Assembly: GCF_017591425.1 (NCBI RefSeq)
Contig: NW_024465669.1
Coordinates: 124,001-188,000 of the forward strand
DNA from: Ochotona curzoniae
Lineage: Eukaryota; Chordata; Mammalia; Lagomorpha; Ochotonidae
DNA length: 64,000 nt
Reading direction: 5' to 3'
Position numbers and translations under genes: made by a program. Below are positions 1 to 29,639 of this stretch, one piece after another (the stretch's first letter is position 1; each line of letters opens with the position of its first letter). The notes below the pieces were generated by a model that made no database searches, had not been told where the DNA came from, and worked only from the letters and a program-made list of their open reading frames with translations.

Positions 1-1224
1 ACCCCACATTGCTGGAAGCCAGGAGTTCCCTACAGTGATCCTGCTCTCCCCTCCCTCTCTCACAAAAATTTTCCCCCTGGAGCCCAAGACCAGAGGCTTC
101 CCCGAGCCTGTGCATGGACAGGACTCTGCGGATCCCTGGGCCACGCAGGGGACTGCAGCTGTGGGAAAACGGGGTTCTTCCCTTTGGCCCCACCTGAATC
201 CAGGCGTGCTACCATCGTGCATCCCCAACTATCTATCCTGACCCTCTGTCACTGCAGCATGCAGTGCTCCAAAGTGCCTTCAGAGTGGCCCTGGTGGACC
301 TCAGAGGCCCAAGCAGAAAGTCTAGACCAGAAGCCTGGATGCTGCACCTGTGTTCCCCCAACTAAGGACTGCACCCAGTGCGCTTTCCTTGGCTCCGATG
401 TGCTTTCCTTGGCTCCTGGGTCGTCCTGGTGGCGCCCCAGTCTCTCCTCCCCAGCAGACACTTGCTCCCGGTTGCACTTGCGCCTAGTTCCTGTGGAAGC
501 CAGGAGAGCAGGATGCCAGGCCCTGGGCATTTGCTGGCTCTTGACTGGCTGGAGGCTTGGAGCAGGAGCAGGGGCAGCTGTGGGCCACCCTACCTGCCAG
601 GTGGCTGCTCCTGCATCGGGATGCTGTGATAGATCCGGGCAACCCTCAGGCAAGGGATGGAAGTTGACAGGGGGGTAACTTGGGATGCCAGGGATTGCCT
701 GCCCTGCAAGTGAGCTGGCCGCAACACGATAGCTGGGTCATCCAATTACTGTGCTGTGTTTTGTGGAGCCCAAGAGGACAGAACCTTATTCTCTCTCCTC
801 ATTTGGGATTTTTTGGTAGCTTTTGTTGTTTTTGGCCTCCAATCTGCAGCAGAATTTTGTCACCTTCGTTGCACATCAGAATCACTTACGAAATTCTACA
901 AAGTTCCAATATTTGGACTTTATACACATAGATTTTTACTTAATCAGTCTTGATTAGGGCAGAGAATTCTTTTTCCAAAGCTTCCAAGATAATTCTAATG
1001 TGCAGAAAGTTTAAGCATCACTTTCCTTAAACATTGGTTTTCACACATCGAAATCCTCTGGAGAACTTATTAAAACACAAACACTGGGCTTTAGCTCGAT
1101 GGCTTCTGATTCAGTAGGGCTGTGATGGGGCCCAAGGATTTACATCTCTACAACTTTCCACCTGATGATGATGATGATCCAGGGATCATACTTTGAAGAC
1201 CACTTGCCAGTTATAATCATAAAG
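1..1224. other. No gene seen
   Basis: The first ~700 bases are GC-rich and carry overlapping chance frames on both strands without family similarity; the rest is AT-rich, with (ATG)5 at about 1165. Confidence 0.6.
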
Positions 1225-1234
1225 GCTACCAAGC

Positions 1235-1555
1235 AGGCCCAGCATGGTGGCCAAGAGGCTAAAGTCCTCACCTTGAATGTGCCAAGATGCCATATGGGTA
1301 CTGGTTGTAATCCAGGCAGCCCTGTTTCCCATCCAGCCCCCTGCTTTTGGCCTGGGAAAGCACTTGAGGATGACCCAAAGCCTTGGGACACTGCACCCAT
1401 GGGGGAGTTCCAGGGGAGCCTCCAGGCTCATGGCTTCTGATTGCTCAGCTCTGGCTGTTACGGTCACTTGGGGAGTGAATCACGAGATGGAAGATGTTCC
1501 TCTGTCTCTCCTCCCCTCTGTATATCTGACTTCACAATGAAAATAAATATTTACA
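1235..1555 (+). mobile_element. C-type SINE
   Basis: Full length, GGCCCAGCATGGTGGCC head to AAAATAAATATTTACAAAAAG tail. Direct repeats GCTACCAAGC (1225-1234) and GATACCAAGC (1561-1570). Confidence 0.92.
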
Positions 1556-2214
1556 AAAAGGATACCAAGCTTTTTACCATCTGCTTCCTGTTTCTCCACT
1601 TCATTTCTTGATGCTCCTTTACCTCACATGCTATATTCCAGCCATGAAATATCCTCACAATTCTTTCATCATGCTATTCTGCTTCAGGGCATCACACTTT
1701 TGTGAATGCCAGTGTCCTTTACTTAAATATGCCCCCTCCACCTCATCACTGCAGAGCAAACTTTCACTTCTCCTTCAAGGTTAAGCATGTGCATGTATCA
1801 CCTCCTCTGTGAAGCCTTCCCTGTCTCCTATTAGAGTTGACAAGCCACTTCCCAGGTGTCCTCACTGCGAATGGACCCTGCCATTGTTATATTTGTAAAC
1901 ACAGGTGCTGTAGTGAGCCAAGATAGTTCTATGATTCACCTCTGATTGCAAGTTCCTAGCACAGCAGCAGGCCCAGCATAAAAGCTTAAAAATGTTTCTG
2001 GATGAAGTGAATTGAAAATCATCTCCTTGGAACAGATATCTCAGGGCATTTGGAAGGCCAAATAGATCCAAAGAAGGAAGTTGAAAAATTAAATACTTAA
2101 ATTAATCCAAAGCCACTACAGTATCACCTGCAGCCTACAACCACAGTGGCAGTAGGCTAAGGAAGATTAAGCTATGGCAGGGGAATGTTAATAATCATAA
2201 AGCAGGAGGCAAGT

Positions 2215-2220
2215 TTTATT
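2215..2220 (-). terminator. Candidate poly(A) signal of the PRPS1-like gene
   Basis: AATAAA on the minus strand, about 730 nt beyond the stop codon. The interval 2221-2950 holds no SINE, only one CA microsatellite, consistent with a 3' UTR. A second AATAAA at 2919-2924 lies only about 27 nt past the stop and is a less likely end. Confidence 0.4.
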
Positions 2221-2572
2221 TCCAGCAGACATGGTAAAACCACCACTTGGGCCCAGAGTGTGTTGGGCCAGGGAAAAGGAAAAGGTGGCTGAAGGTCAAG
2301 TCCAAATGAACACATACAAAGGAGAATTGAACCTACACAGTCAAGTGAGATGGTGACGGGTCAGGCTTCTTCCTCCCAAGTTGCACCTGTAGCACTGTAC
2401 CATCCCACCTCGCTTCAGATCCTACTGAACAGCTGCTCAAGCTCAACTGCCCACTCCTTCCCTAGAGGCCGCTCAGCTACCCTGCCTGGGATTGGGGTTG
2501 CCTGAGACTCATCATTTAGCACAGAGCTTGAAGAGCTTGTCGCAGGGGTTGGCTTTGTTGCTAGCTAGTGTG

Positions 2573-2607
<35 letters not shown>
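2573..2607. repeat. (CA)n microsatellite
   Basis: About 17 uninterrupted CA units, inside the presumed 3' UTR of the PRPS1-like gene. Confidence 0.95.
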
Positions 2608-2609
<2 letters not shown>

Positions 2610-2950
2610 CTGAAACCTTCACATGCAAAGTAGTCTGAGCATCCCCTAGTCATATCTGAACATCTCAAGTCTGAAATCTTGCAGCAGTTGAGCTGAACTT
2701 AAAGCTGCAAGGCTCAAGACAAATTCCATTGAGGGAGGCAGAATGAGACAAAGGCTGGGAAATCCCAGCAGGTCATCTTTCAATCTATCTTTCCCTCATG
2801 TTAAGGATAAGCTCCAATATTCCTGATATAGGATGGAAAAAACTACACTGGAGCAAGCTGGGTCTTCATCTGAAACATGTCTTGAAATACCAAGGGCAAA
2901 ACAAGGGGTAGGGTTGCTTTTATTTTGAAAGAGCCTTAGAAGTTGTACTG

Positions 2951-20290
<17,340 letters not shown>

Positions 20291-20511
20291 GAGGGAGAGG
20301 TGTGGAGGGATGCTGCTGCTGATGCTTTTGCTTTTAGGCAAAGGAGCTACCAACTGCACTTCTCCCCTCTCCATTCCTTTCATTAGAACAACAACAACAA
20401 AAAGTGTGCTTCTGATTTCATTTCCTTTGAAGGCAGTCAAGATGGCAGCCCCCTAACTGTACATGTTGCTGAATATGATCTTTGTTCTATAAAGATGACT
20501 CTGAATTAGAA

Positions 20512-20815
20512 CACTTTATTTTTAAGCATCTATTTACTTGAAAGGTAAAAAGAATCTTTCATCATCTCGCTCATTCCCCAAAACTCAACAACCCGACAGT
20601 GCTCCAGGCAAAAGCCAAGAGCCAGCAAGGCGTCATCCTCATGTCCCCCATGGGCAGCAGGGACCCAATCATTCTGGCCATCATCCATAGCTTCCAAGGC
20701 ACCTTAGTGAAGAGTTGGACAGAAGCAGAGTATCAGGGTCACACAGTGGCACTCACAAATGGGATTCTGGAATCCCAAGCATAGGCATAATCCACTCTGT
20801 ACTAAGCCCAACCCC
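20512..20815 (-). mobile_element. C-type SINE, old
   Basis: TTATTTTTAAGCATCTATTTACTTGAAAGG tail complement; body strongly diverged. Confidence 0.65.
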
Positions 20816-20977
20816 AAAGCACTTTTTACATCATGGAGACACAAGCTTATTCAACTGACTTATTCCCCTTTTGTAACTACCCGGTGACATCTTGACCAAA
20901 AGACAACTAGCAGGAGAAAAATAACCAAAGAGGTTCCACCTGAATTAATCCAGAGACACTACTAGAGAAAGTTGCAT

Positions 20978-21286
20978 TTTTAGAAGATGTATTCATTTAT
21001 CTGAAAGGTGGAATTACAGAGAAGAGAGGAAGAGACACAGAATCTTGCATTCATGACTTCACTCTCCAAATCCGGCAACTGCTGGGACTGGTGCAACCAG
21101 AAACCAGGAGCCTGGAATTCCATCCAGGTTTGCCATATGGGTGGCAGTGGCCTATGCACTTACATAATCTTCTGCTGCTTTCCCAGGCACTGCTACAGGG
21201 AAGTGGATTAGATATGGAGAAGCCAAAAACCTCAACTGGCACTCCCATAGAAGGTGCTAACATCACAGGAGGCTACTTAACTGATC
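20978..21286 (-). mobile_element. C-type SINE, old
   Basis: TTTTTAGAAGATGTATTCATTTATCTGAAAGGTGG at the left; complement of the core at 21178. Confidence 0.75.
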
Positions 21287-21495
21287 ATGCCTGGGAAGGC
21301 AGTGGGGAATGACCCAGGACCCTGGGCTCCTGCACCCACATGGGAAATAGGGAACAACCACCTGGCTCCTGACTTCAGCTCTACTCAGCTCTGGCCATTG
21401 GGAGAGTGAACAAATGGATGGAAGATCTCTCTCTCTCTCTCCTCTCTCTGTCATTTACTCTCTGTAAACCTGCCTTTGAACTAAAGATTTAAGCA
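21287..21495 (+). mobile_element. C-type SINE 3' two-thirds
   Basis: Begins inside the core (TGCCTGGGAAGGCAGTGGGGAATGACCC), back to back with the minus-strand copy on its left. Confidence 0.82.
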
Positions 21496-21536
21496 TCAAA
21501 AAGAGGGAGAGAATAAATTGTGCAAATTTAGAATTG

Positions 21537-21862
21537 AAAGTGCAAAGTCTATTGGGTAATCCTGCACCTCCAAGTGCTGGGATCCCATATGGGTACCTGA
21601 GCGTGTCCCTACTGTTCCACTTCCCATCCAGCTCCCTGCTTGTGGCCTGGGAAAGCAGAAGAGTGTTTCCCAGAGCCTTGGGACCCTGTACCCATGTAGG
21701 AGACCTGAAGAACCTCCCAACTCCTGGCTTTGGATCAGCTCAGCCCCAGGCACTGTGGTCATTTGAGGAAAGAACCAGTGGAAGGAAGATCTTTCTGTGT
21801 CTTTCCTTCTCTCTGTAAATCTTCCTTTCCAATGAAAATAAATTAACCCTTTTTTAAAAATA
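21537..21862 (+). mobile_element. C-type SINE
   Basis: GGGATCCCATATGGGTACC and GCTTGTGGCCTGGGAAAGCAG are near consensus. Confidence 0.9.
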
Positions 21863-22694
21863 ATAATAAACAAAAAGAACTTCAAAACTGAGTCCTATCT
21901 TTTTGTTACATTCTTGGCACTGTCCAAGGAGAACTCCTCTTTCTGACCTTGTGTGCTTCTCCAAAAGTCCAGAAATGTAATGTAGTTACACATCTAGGAA
22001 GAACTGGAAAAGCAAGGAAACTGCATATTAGTGTCTTCTGCAAAGTTCATTCATGAAGATTTTGCTGGGCACTTGATTGTATACAAGGCAATCTACTTGG
22101 CACTGAGGGAGCTACAAAGTATTTACAACACAAACCCCTGTTCTCACGAACATTAACTTGTGTTCTCATGAAGTTTACACTCGCAGATATCCAACATGTA
22201 GAGAAAGTCAGTATGCAATATGTTAAATGTGATACTTGCTTGGGAGGAGATTAGAAAAGGAAATGAGCTCATGTATCAGGGACAAGGAGGGAAGTTCAGT
22301 TTTGGGGAGGGTGATCACAGAAAGCCTGGGAGAGTGAGAGTTGAGTGAAGGATGGAATGAGAACAGAATGGCCCATGTTGATATCTGTTACAAGCAGAGG
22401 GAGCAACAGAGGCACAACGTCCTAGCTGGGAGAGGAATGGCAGGGAGGTGGGCACGTCAGCATGCCAAGCATGTGTTGTGTCTTCAGGCAGGAGCATAAC
22501 ACAGTGAGAGGGTGGAAAGCTAAGGCTGAGGAGATATGAGAAGCTGAGGCTAAGGACTGGTCCTGCAGGGCAGTAGAAACTAGTGGAAAGATTTAGCTTT
22601 CACTGAATAAGGCTTTTTAGCAAATAAGCTGGGCTGAGTTGCCTTAAAAGGATTCATGTGGGAGACCAGCACTGAGTTCCCAATTCACTTTTTG
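21863..22694. other. No feature recognised
   Basis: Single-copy-looking sequence upstream of the PRPS1-like gene; short chance frames only. Confidence 0.55.
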
Positions 22695-23010
22695 GAGGGG
22701 CGGGGCAGATTAAGCCAATGCCTATAAGCAAGAGTTCAAACCCCCAGCTTCCCAGCTTCCAATCATACTCCTTACTAATGCACCTAGGAAAGTAGCAGCA
22801 GATTAACCAAATGCTTGGGCCCCTACACTCACATGAGAGATTCAGATGGAGTTCCAGACTCCTGATTTCAGCCTCACCCAATCCCAGCTTTTGTGACAAA
22901 TTGAGCAGTGAACCTGTGATGGAAGATCAATCTCTCTCTCTCTATCTCTATCTCACTCTCTCATTCTCTCTCTTGTTCATTCTTCCCATTGAATAAGTAA
23001 ATGAATATTT
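22695..23010 (+). mobile_element. C-type SINE with (CT)n expansion
   Basis: Old copy; the CT-rich element near its 3' end has grown to a 22930-22975 (CT)n run. Confidence 0.78.
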
Positions 23011-23451
23011 GTTTTGAAATATGGAAGGTTGCCCCTGCTACTGAGAATAAACTGTAACAGGCAAGATAGGAAGCAGAGACCAAAGAGCAGTTCATTTAAC
23101 GGTAGAGATGGAATATGTATAAAAGACATAGTACATTACAATACAGTACCATAGATAAGACTCTTTAGGTAAAGGCTATGTTGACATAAATGGGATCCTA
23201 AAATACGGTGGCATACAACAAGGCAAATTATATCTTGAAAAATGGCTAGCTGGCCTAAGACATGGGACAGTCTTGTCCCATTCTAGATCATGAGCACAGT
23301 GCCACTTCCGTTCATGAATGGGAAAAAACAAAAGTACCGGCAAGCAGCATCCTTTTAAACAAATGAGGTGGGTTTTGTCTATCTCATTTTCTCACACAGC
23401 TTTTTGGCAAGACTTGAGTCACAAGTCATACTTACACACAAGCCCAGAAGT

Positions 23452-23782
23452 ACTTTTTTTTTTAAGATTTACATATTTTTATTACAAAGTCAGATATACA
23501 GAGAGGAGGAGAGACAGAGTGGAAGATCTTCTGGCCGATGATTCACTCCCCAAGTGAACGCAATGGCCAATGCCATGCTGATCTGAAGCCAGCATCCAGG
23601 AACTTCTTCCGGGTATCCCATATGGGTTCAGGGTCCCAAAGCTTTGGGCCATCCTCAACTGCTTTCCCAGGCCACAAGCAGGAAGCAGGATGGGAAGTGG
23701 AGCAGCCGGGATTAGAACTGGTGCCCATATGGGATCCCTGCGCATTCAAGGCGAGGACTTGAGCCACCAGGCCATGCCGCAT
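23452..23782 (-). mobile_element. C-type SINE, young
   Basis: Near-consensus complement; short flanking repeat AAGTAC with T run on both sides (23447-23452, 23788-23793). Confidence 0.92.
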
Positions 23783-23837
23783 GGCCCCAAAGTACTTTTT
23801 TGAGTGGCTCTGTGCCAAGGTAGAGGAAGAGAAGTTG

Positions 23838-24116
23838 TCAGGTGGTTGGCATTGTGGGGTAATGAGTAAAGCCCCCGCCTATGGAATTGCCATTCTATCC
23901 CATGTGGGCACTGGTGCATGTCTTGGATGTTACACTTTCAATCCAGCTTCCTACTGGTGTCCCCAGGAAGGCACAGTAATACGGCCCAAGTTTGGGACAC
24001 TGCACCCACATAGGAGACCTGGATGAAGCTCCTAGCTTCAGCCTGGCCCAGCCCTTGCCATTGCAGCTTGCCATTGCAGCCATTTGGGGAGTGAACTGGT
24101 AGACAATCCCTCTCTG

Positions 24117-24149
<33 letters not shown>

Positions 24150-24150
24150 G
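23838..24150 (+). mobile_element. C-type SINE with (TC)n expansion
   Basis: GGTGGTTGGCATTGTGGGGTAATGAGTAAAG head; duplicated CTTGCCATTGCAG near 24055; (TC)n to 24150. Confidence 0.82.
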
Positions 24151-24410
24151 CATCCTTTATGGGCACCAGTCCTCCCCTGGCGGATCCACTTCTGATCCAG
24201 ACTCCTGCTAATGATTTGGCAAAGCAGCAGCAGATAGCTCAAGATTCTAGGACCCCACACCCACATGGGAGACTTGGGAGAAAGTCTTGGCTCCTGGCTT
24301 TGGATCAGCTCATCTCTGGCCATGTCAGTCACCTGGGGAGAGAACAAGCAGATTAAAGATCTCTGTCTCTTAACCTCTCTGCATAACTGTAATGTTCAAT
24401 TAAAAAAAAA
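24151..24410 (+). mobile_element. C-type SINE lacking its head
   Basis: Starts at GCATCCTTTATGGGCACCAGTCC; poly(A) at 24400. Confidence 0.82.
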
Positions 24411-24411
24411 A

Positions 24412-24745
24412 AGTGGGTCCAGCACAATGTTGGCTAATCCTCCACCTCCAAGTACCAAGATCCCATATGGGCACCTGTGTATCCCCCAGCTATTCCACAC
24501 CCATCCAGCTCCCTCCTTGTGCCCTGGGAAAGCAATAGAGGATGGCCCTAAGCCTTGGGACCCTGCACATTTGTGGGAGTCTAGGAGGAAGCACCTGCTC
24601 CTGGCTTCGAATCAGCTCAACTCCACCTGTTTTGGTCATTTGGGAGTGAACCAGCAGTACGAGAACTTTCTCTCTCTCTCTCTTTCTTTCTCCCCTTTCT
24701 GTAGATCTGTCCTTTCAATAAAAATGAATAAAGATTTTAAAAACT
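24412..24745 (+). mobile_element. C-type SINE
   Basis: GGGTCCAGCACAATGTTGGCTAATCC head immediately after the previous poly(A). Confidence 0.88.
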
Positions 24746-24996
24746 GGAAAGAAAAGCAGAAAATAAAGAGAGAGAGATCGTGTTTGTGAATCTCAGTCTA
24801 TTGGAGATCATGGACTCCTCTGAGTGTTGTCTCCAGATAAGTGAGATGAGTGATCATACAAACCTGAACTCACTGTATTAAAAATGTTTGTCTCATTGGG
24901 GCAAAGGTAAGTAATATTATCAGATAACTGCAGACTATAAGTGGGAGTAAAAATAATGTTCTTATCTTTGTCTTTTTTTTTCTGTAGCAACGTAAA

Positions 24997-25225
24997 AGGG
25001 GCTAGTGCTGTGACTCGATGGGATAATACTCCAACTTCAAGTACCGGCATCAGCTATAGGCCCCAGCTTGAGTCCTGGCTGCTCCACTTCCCCTCCAGCT
25101 CTTTGCTAATGGTCTGGGAAAGCAGCAAGAGGATGGTCCAAACCCTAGGGACACTGTATCTACATAAGAGACCTAGAGGAAGCCCCTGGCTCCTGGTTTC
25201 AGATTGGGTCAGGTCCAGCCCTTGC
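24997..25225 (+). mobile_element. C-type SINE, 3' truncated
   Basis: GGGGCTAGTGCTGTGACTCGATGG head; stops after TTCAGATTGGGTCAGGTCCAGCCC. Confidence 0.82.
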
Positions 25226-25287
25226 TTGATTTTTTAAAAACTAATTGAATTCTTTTTTTTTAATATTTATGCATAAGAGTTACAAAG

Positions 25288-25615
25288 AGGAGCCCTGTGC
25301 AGTACCCTAGTGGTTAAAGTCCTCATCTTACATGTGTGGGGATCCCATTTGGGTGCTGGTTTATGTCACCAAGGCCCTGCTTCCCATCCAGCTCCCTGCT
25401 TGTGTTCTGGGAAAAGGAGGCTGGCCCAGAGCCCTGGGGCCCTGTACCTGCTTGGGAGACCCAGAAGAGGCTCTGGGCTACTGGTTTTGGATTGGCGCAG
25501 CACCGGCCATTGTGGCAACTTGGGGAGTGAACCAGTGGACAGAAGATCTTCCTCTCTGTCTCTCCTCCTCTTTGTATATCTGACTTTCCAATAAAAAATA
25601 AATATTAAAAAAAAA
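25288..25615 (+). mobile_element. C-type SINE, young
   Basis: GGGGATCCCATTTGGGTGC and CTGTCTCTCCTCCTCTTTGTATATCTGACTTTCC retained. Confidence 0.92.
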
Positions 25616-26089
25616 CACTAAGTAATAAACCAAGGTGAAGAGGAAGAGAGATTTTCTATTCACTGGTATACCATCTAGATGGCTGCTATGGTCAGAGCTC
25701 AGACCCAAGCCAGGAAATCGATGGTGGCTTTAGCCCACTATTCTGTAACATTGGTCCCATCAAATAAGTTCCTTAACATGTATCTCCTACTGATTCTGTT
25801 TCTCTGATGAACCTGACTCAAAACCACACAGAGCAGGACTTTAAATGCCAGCTTGAAGAGTATAGACACAAGGTCTGGAGAGCTGAAAGAGGGAGATCTG
25901 TTACCTGACTTGGAGGGAAAAGGAGCAGAAGATCATGAATTGTTTTGTTCCAGAAAATGCTGGAGGAACGTTTTTTTCCCTCAACTTATATTATAGCTGA
26001 TAACTACTGGGAGAGTTGTATACACTTCATTTGTTAATGTTCCCCTTTCCCTTCCACCATGTGCTAAGGCTGTTAAGCTCTGAATTTAT

Positions 26090-26425
26090 GTATTTGCAAA
26101 GGCAGATTTACACACACACAGATCTACTATATCCTGGTCCACCTCCTAAGTGGCCACAATGGTGGTAGCTTAGCCAAGCAGAAGTCAGGAGTTTCATCTG
26201 TATCTTCCTCATGGATGTAGGAATCCAAGCTTTATGCTTGATCTTAGCCAACAAGCTGAGAAGTGATAGGAATCCAAGCTCTTGGGCCATCTTCTGCTGT
26301 TTTCCCAGATGATGAGCAGGGAGTTGAGTTGGAAGTGGAGTAGGCAGTACTTGAACCAACACCCATATGGGCATGTTGGCTTAGCAGGCAGTGACTGAAT
26401 GCATTCTGCTACAACTCCAGCCTCT
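26090..26425 (-). mobile_element. C-type SINE split by a U2 fragment
   Basis: Complement of core at 26280-26350; interrupted at 26232-26266. Confidence 0.82.
26232..26266 (-). pseudogene. U2 snRNA 5'-fragment retropseudogene (35 nt)
   Basis: On the minus strand it reads TCACTTCTCAGC...TTGGCTAAGATCAAG, the first ~30 nt of U2 with a few changes. It splits a minus-strand SINE and is flanked by the 14-bp direct repeat TAGGAATCCAAGCT at 26218-26231 and 26267-26280. No poly(A) tail. Confidence 0.85.
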
Positions 26426-26507
26426 AATTGTCTAGTTACGTCTCCCTCTGACATTTCACACTTTTCAGCAGACTTCAAATCTGTCTGTTTGTTGGGTCAT
26501 TTCTTGG

Positions 26508-26700
26508 AGCCAGTGTTGAGATAAAGCAAGGTGAAAACTCACTGTCTGCAAGACCAGAACCCATATGGGCACCAGTTCAAGCCCCAGAGTTGGACATCTG
26601 ATCCAGCTCCCTGCCAATGACCTACACAAAGCAGAAGATGATGCCAAACCGCATGGGTCCCTGCACCCTTGTGGGAGACTCAGATGAAATTCCAGAGTTT
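26508..26700 (+). mobile_element. C-type SINE, 3' truncated
   Basis: GGAGCCAGTGTTGAGATAAAGC head to GGGAGACTCAGATGAAATTCC. Confidence 0.78.
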
Positions 26701-27121
26701 TTATTAAATAATTTTTTAAAATATTGTTTACAGAGTTGAGAGTCACGCATGTCTATGAGGGCCTCTGATAGGGTGGGGAGGGTCAGGAATGGAGGATGGT
26801 GGGTGGGACCCACATTTCAGTCTTTTTGTTTTCCTGCAGTATCCACAGGAAAAGAGGGAGAGAGCAGCTCCTTGATGTCAGACCACATCAGCACCCATGA
26901 ATGGGGGATGGTCCTTTGATGACATCCTAGAAACCCCAAGGGTGTTCCTTGAGTGCTTTCAATAGTTGTCAGTTATGTTGTTCCAGGGCTTAGAAAAGCT
27001 CTTCAAGGTCCTCTGGTTGTCAAGGCTACCTTAGCACTTCCACAGACCAAGGAACAGGCTGCAAAGCTTAGCCAGAAAAATTGTCCAACGAGTTCTGCTT
27101 TCCATCTCCCCCTGCCTTTTT

Positions 27122-27440
27122 TTAAGATTAAAACTTTTTTTTTTTATTGGAAAGTCAGATATACAGAGAGAAGAGACAGAGAGGAAGGAGGAAGCTATTC
27201 CATCCATTGATTCACCCCCCAAGTGGCCGCAGTGGCTGGAGCTGAGCCAGTTTGAAACCAGGAGCCGAAAGCCTCTTTCATGTTTCCCATTCAGGTGCAG
27301 GCTATCTTTGACTGCATTCCCAGGTCACAAGCAGGGAGCTGCATGGGAAGCGGGGCTGCTGGGATTAGCACCAGAGTCATATGGGATCCTGGCACGTGCA
27401 AGGCACGGTCTTTATTTGGCCACTTGGCTACTGCACCAGG
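27122..27440 (-). mobile_element. C-type SINE, young
   Basis: Poly(T) at 27138, complement of head ends CTACTGCACCAGGCCC. Confidence 0.9.
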
Positions 27441-27479
27441 CCCTGCTTTCCATCTTCTGAAAAGGTAGTTGATGTCCCC

Positions 27480-28150
27480 TGTTAGCCAAGATGGATCACT
27501 GTCACATCCCCTGTGTGCATCTGGACATGCTGTCCACTTCACAGGCATCAGTCACTGCGGAGGCCCATGCCAATACAGGTACTCAGGTCTGACCACACAT
27601 TCTGTGATCTTCCCTGTAGCCAGTGTCTGAGTTCAGCAGTCCAGTCAGGGAGCACCCCCAGAAACCACAGCTGGGGTGACCTCAGACTTGACTCTTGTTT
27701 GCACCAGGCAGTGCAGGGTCAAGTGTGCTCTGTCACTTGTACCAGCTAACACACATACTGGTGGACGTAGCTACATGACCAGTTCTGTCTCAGCCCCATT
27801 TCTGACACAAACAGATGAGAGCTGCATCCCAGTCCAGCCAGCTCACCACAGGCCCAGTTTTCATGCACACCAGCAGGTGTCAGCCTAGTCAGGGCGAGCC
27901 TGGATATCTCCACCAGGACCACAATCAACCCGTTTTTGTGCATGCCAGCCCCTGATGCTACCTAGCTCAGCCCAGTCCACATCCCATCCAGATCTTGTAC
28001 ACACCTGTGCATAATGTAGCTTAGCTCAGCCTGATCTGCCCCCAGACCTGGCCCTCACATATGTCAACAGGTGCCCCTGCTTTGTCCAGCCTGCCCACCC
28101 CCAGCCCTGGTTCTTGTTCTCACCACTGTTAGCTATAACCTAGCAAGGAA
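27480..28150 (+). repeat. Degenerate tandem array of ~60-bp units, separate block
   Basis: Same unit type and orientation as the 32-35 kb array (for example 'CCTGCCCACCCCCAGCCCTGGTTCTTGTTCTCACCACTG'). Confidence 0.65.
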
Positions 28151-28620
28151 ATGTTCATATTTCTCTAGTCAGGCTCAGACAGAGCAATTGACAGCTGACC
28201 CAGTTGCACATGGGGGATACCAGCAGTGCATCAGAACCTGCAGAGGACACCTGCAAAAATAACAGAAGACAGAGGACAGAACAAATTAATGAACTACCCC
28301 ACCATGGGTTGAAGTGAAAATCTGGGCAAACGGAGACTCTAAGGTGGACTATGTCAACCAGTGGATTTTGTAGTGTTTTCTTCATGCTTTGAGTGGAGAG
28401 ATTGGCTGCAATTCAGAACTGTTAAATTATCAAAACAACTTGAACAGGACCCTCGGAGCAAGCCACACATTGGGGACCTGGGTTTGGGTTTGAGCCTGGA
28501 TGGAACTTCTCCCTTTTCTCCCCCTACCCCAGATACAGAAAGAAAAAGGTGATAATGTGGAAACAATAGTCTTGCCCACTTTCCTGTCACTCTTGGCCAT
28601 TTGTGCCAAAATCAACGATG
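28150..28620 (-). repeat. Unclassified interspersed repeat unit, copy 2
   Basis: Reverse-complement match to 31780-32230 through 'gctccgagggtcctgttcaag' and 'tgacatagtccaccttagag'. It faces the array at 27480-28150 in the opposite relative orientation to copy 1. Confidence 0.7.
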
Positions 28621-29310
28621 TAAAGATCGTGAAGATAAAGCAATTTCACAAAATAAATTGCTTTCTCCCATTTCTCGTCCTTCCAAGAGCATGATCTCTC
28701 TAACTACATTCCTCAGGCTGTGAGATAAAAGATAGCGTTAGGTTAGTGCTGAAAAGTGGTGTTAAGGAATCCCGGAAAGAATCTAGTGCTGAGTGGTGTT
28801 AGGGCAGGTTTTCAACTGTTAACATAACTGCTATATTTGACTTCTGTAATCACTGCCTGGCTTTGCTGTACAACAGAAAGGGACCTACCCCATCATAGGA
28901 CTGAGGTCGTAGCATAGGGCTTAGTTTCACTTTACTCCAAAGCTTGCTTTCCCAAGAGAGACAGCTGACAATAGGGAACTACCTTGGGGAAGTGGTCCAA
29001 TCATTGGCATTCCCATGTCCACAGGTGACATGTAGTCTGTGCCGGAACGGGTTGTACGTGACTGAGACGAGAACTGCTTACTAGTGTTCATGTGGCATAC
29101 ATGACACGGTGACTATAAGAGCTGCCTGAAGCCAATGAGCGGAGTCCTTGTCAAGATTGCACAGCATTGGATGAGGCTTGGACCCTAGCTCAAGCTAGCA
29201 AGAAAGTTTCTTTGCTTTTGCATTGTTGGGTGTGGAACTTATCTGTCTGTGACTCAGGGACAATTTGGACCTAATGAGGCCTAATCTTACAAAATGGAGA
29301 ATGGGGATTT
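28621..29310. other. No feature recognised
   Basis: Possible old retroviral or single-copy sequence left of the UBN2 pseudogene; no frame or repeat signature I can name. Confidence 0.5.
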
Positions 29311-29395
29311 GTAGGATAACTGAGTGGATATCATTTGCATGCGAATAACTGATTGGATATCACTTGACTGGGAACCGTTGATTGGATATACAAAA
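29311..29395. repeat. Three approximate ~29-bp tandem repeats
   Basis: Each has the core (A/G)ATAACTGA(G/T)TGGATATCA or a diverged form (CCGTTGATTGGATATA). A TATAAAAG lies downstream at about 29511-29518, so this may be an enhancer repeat of an unrecognised LTR. Confidence 0.5.
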
Positions 29396-29639
29396 CAAAG
29401 ATATTTTCAGACAAGGGTGTGGAAGCAATCCATGGGTTCCACAGACAGGCTTAAGGGAACAGTGTGAGCTCCTCAGTACCTCCTCCCTTACCCTATGTGA
29501 TCCCGAAGTCTATAAAAGTCAGATGTTGTTCATAAACTTCAGCCATTGGCCAGCAGTCGGTAGTGCACGTATTATTACTGGTATGATTACTGGTGCCATG
29601 CACCAAGTCAACCGCCACAGGACGTCAACCAAGTGGCTC

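Noticed and set aside
2919..2924. Proximal AATAAA as the PRPS poly(A) signal
   Set aside because: Only about 27 nt after the stop codon; too close to be the main end, although it could be used weakly.
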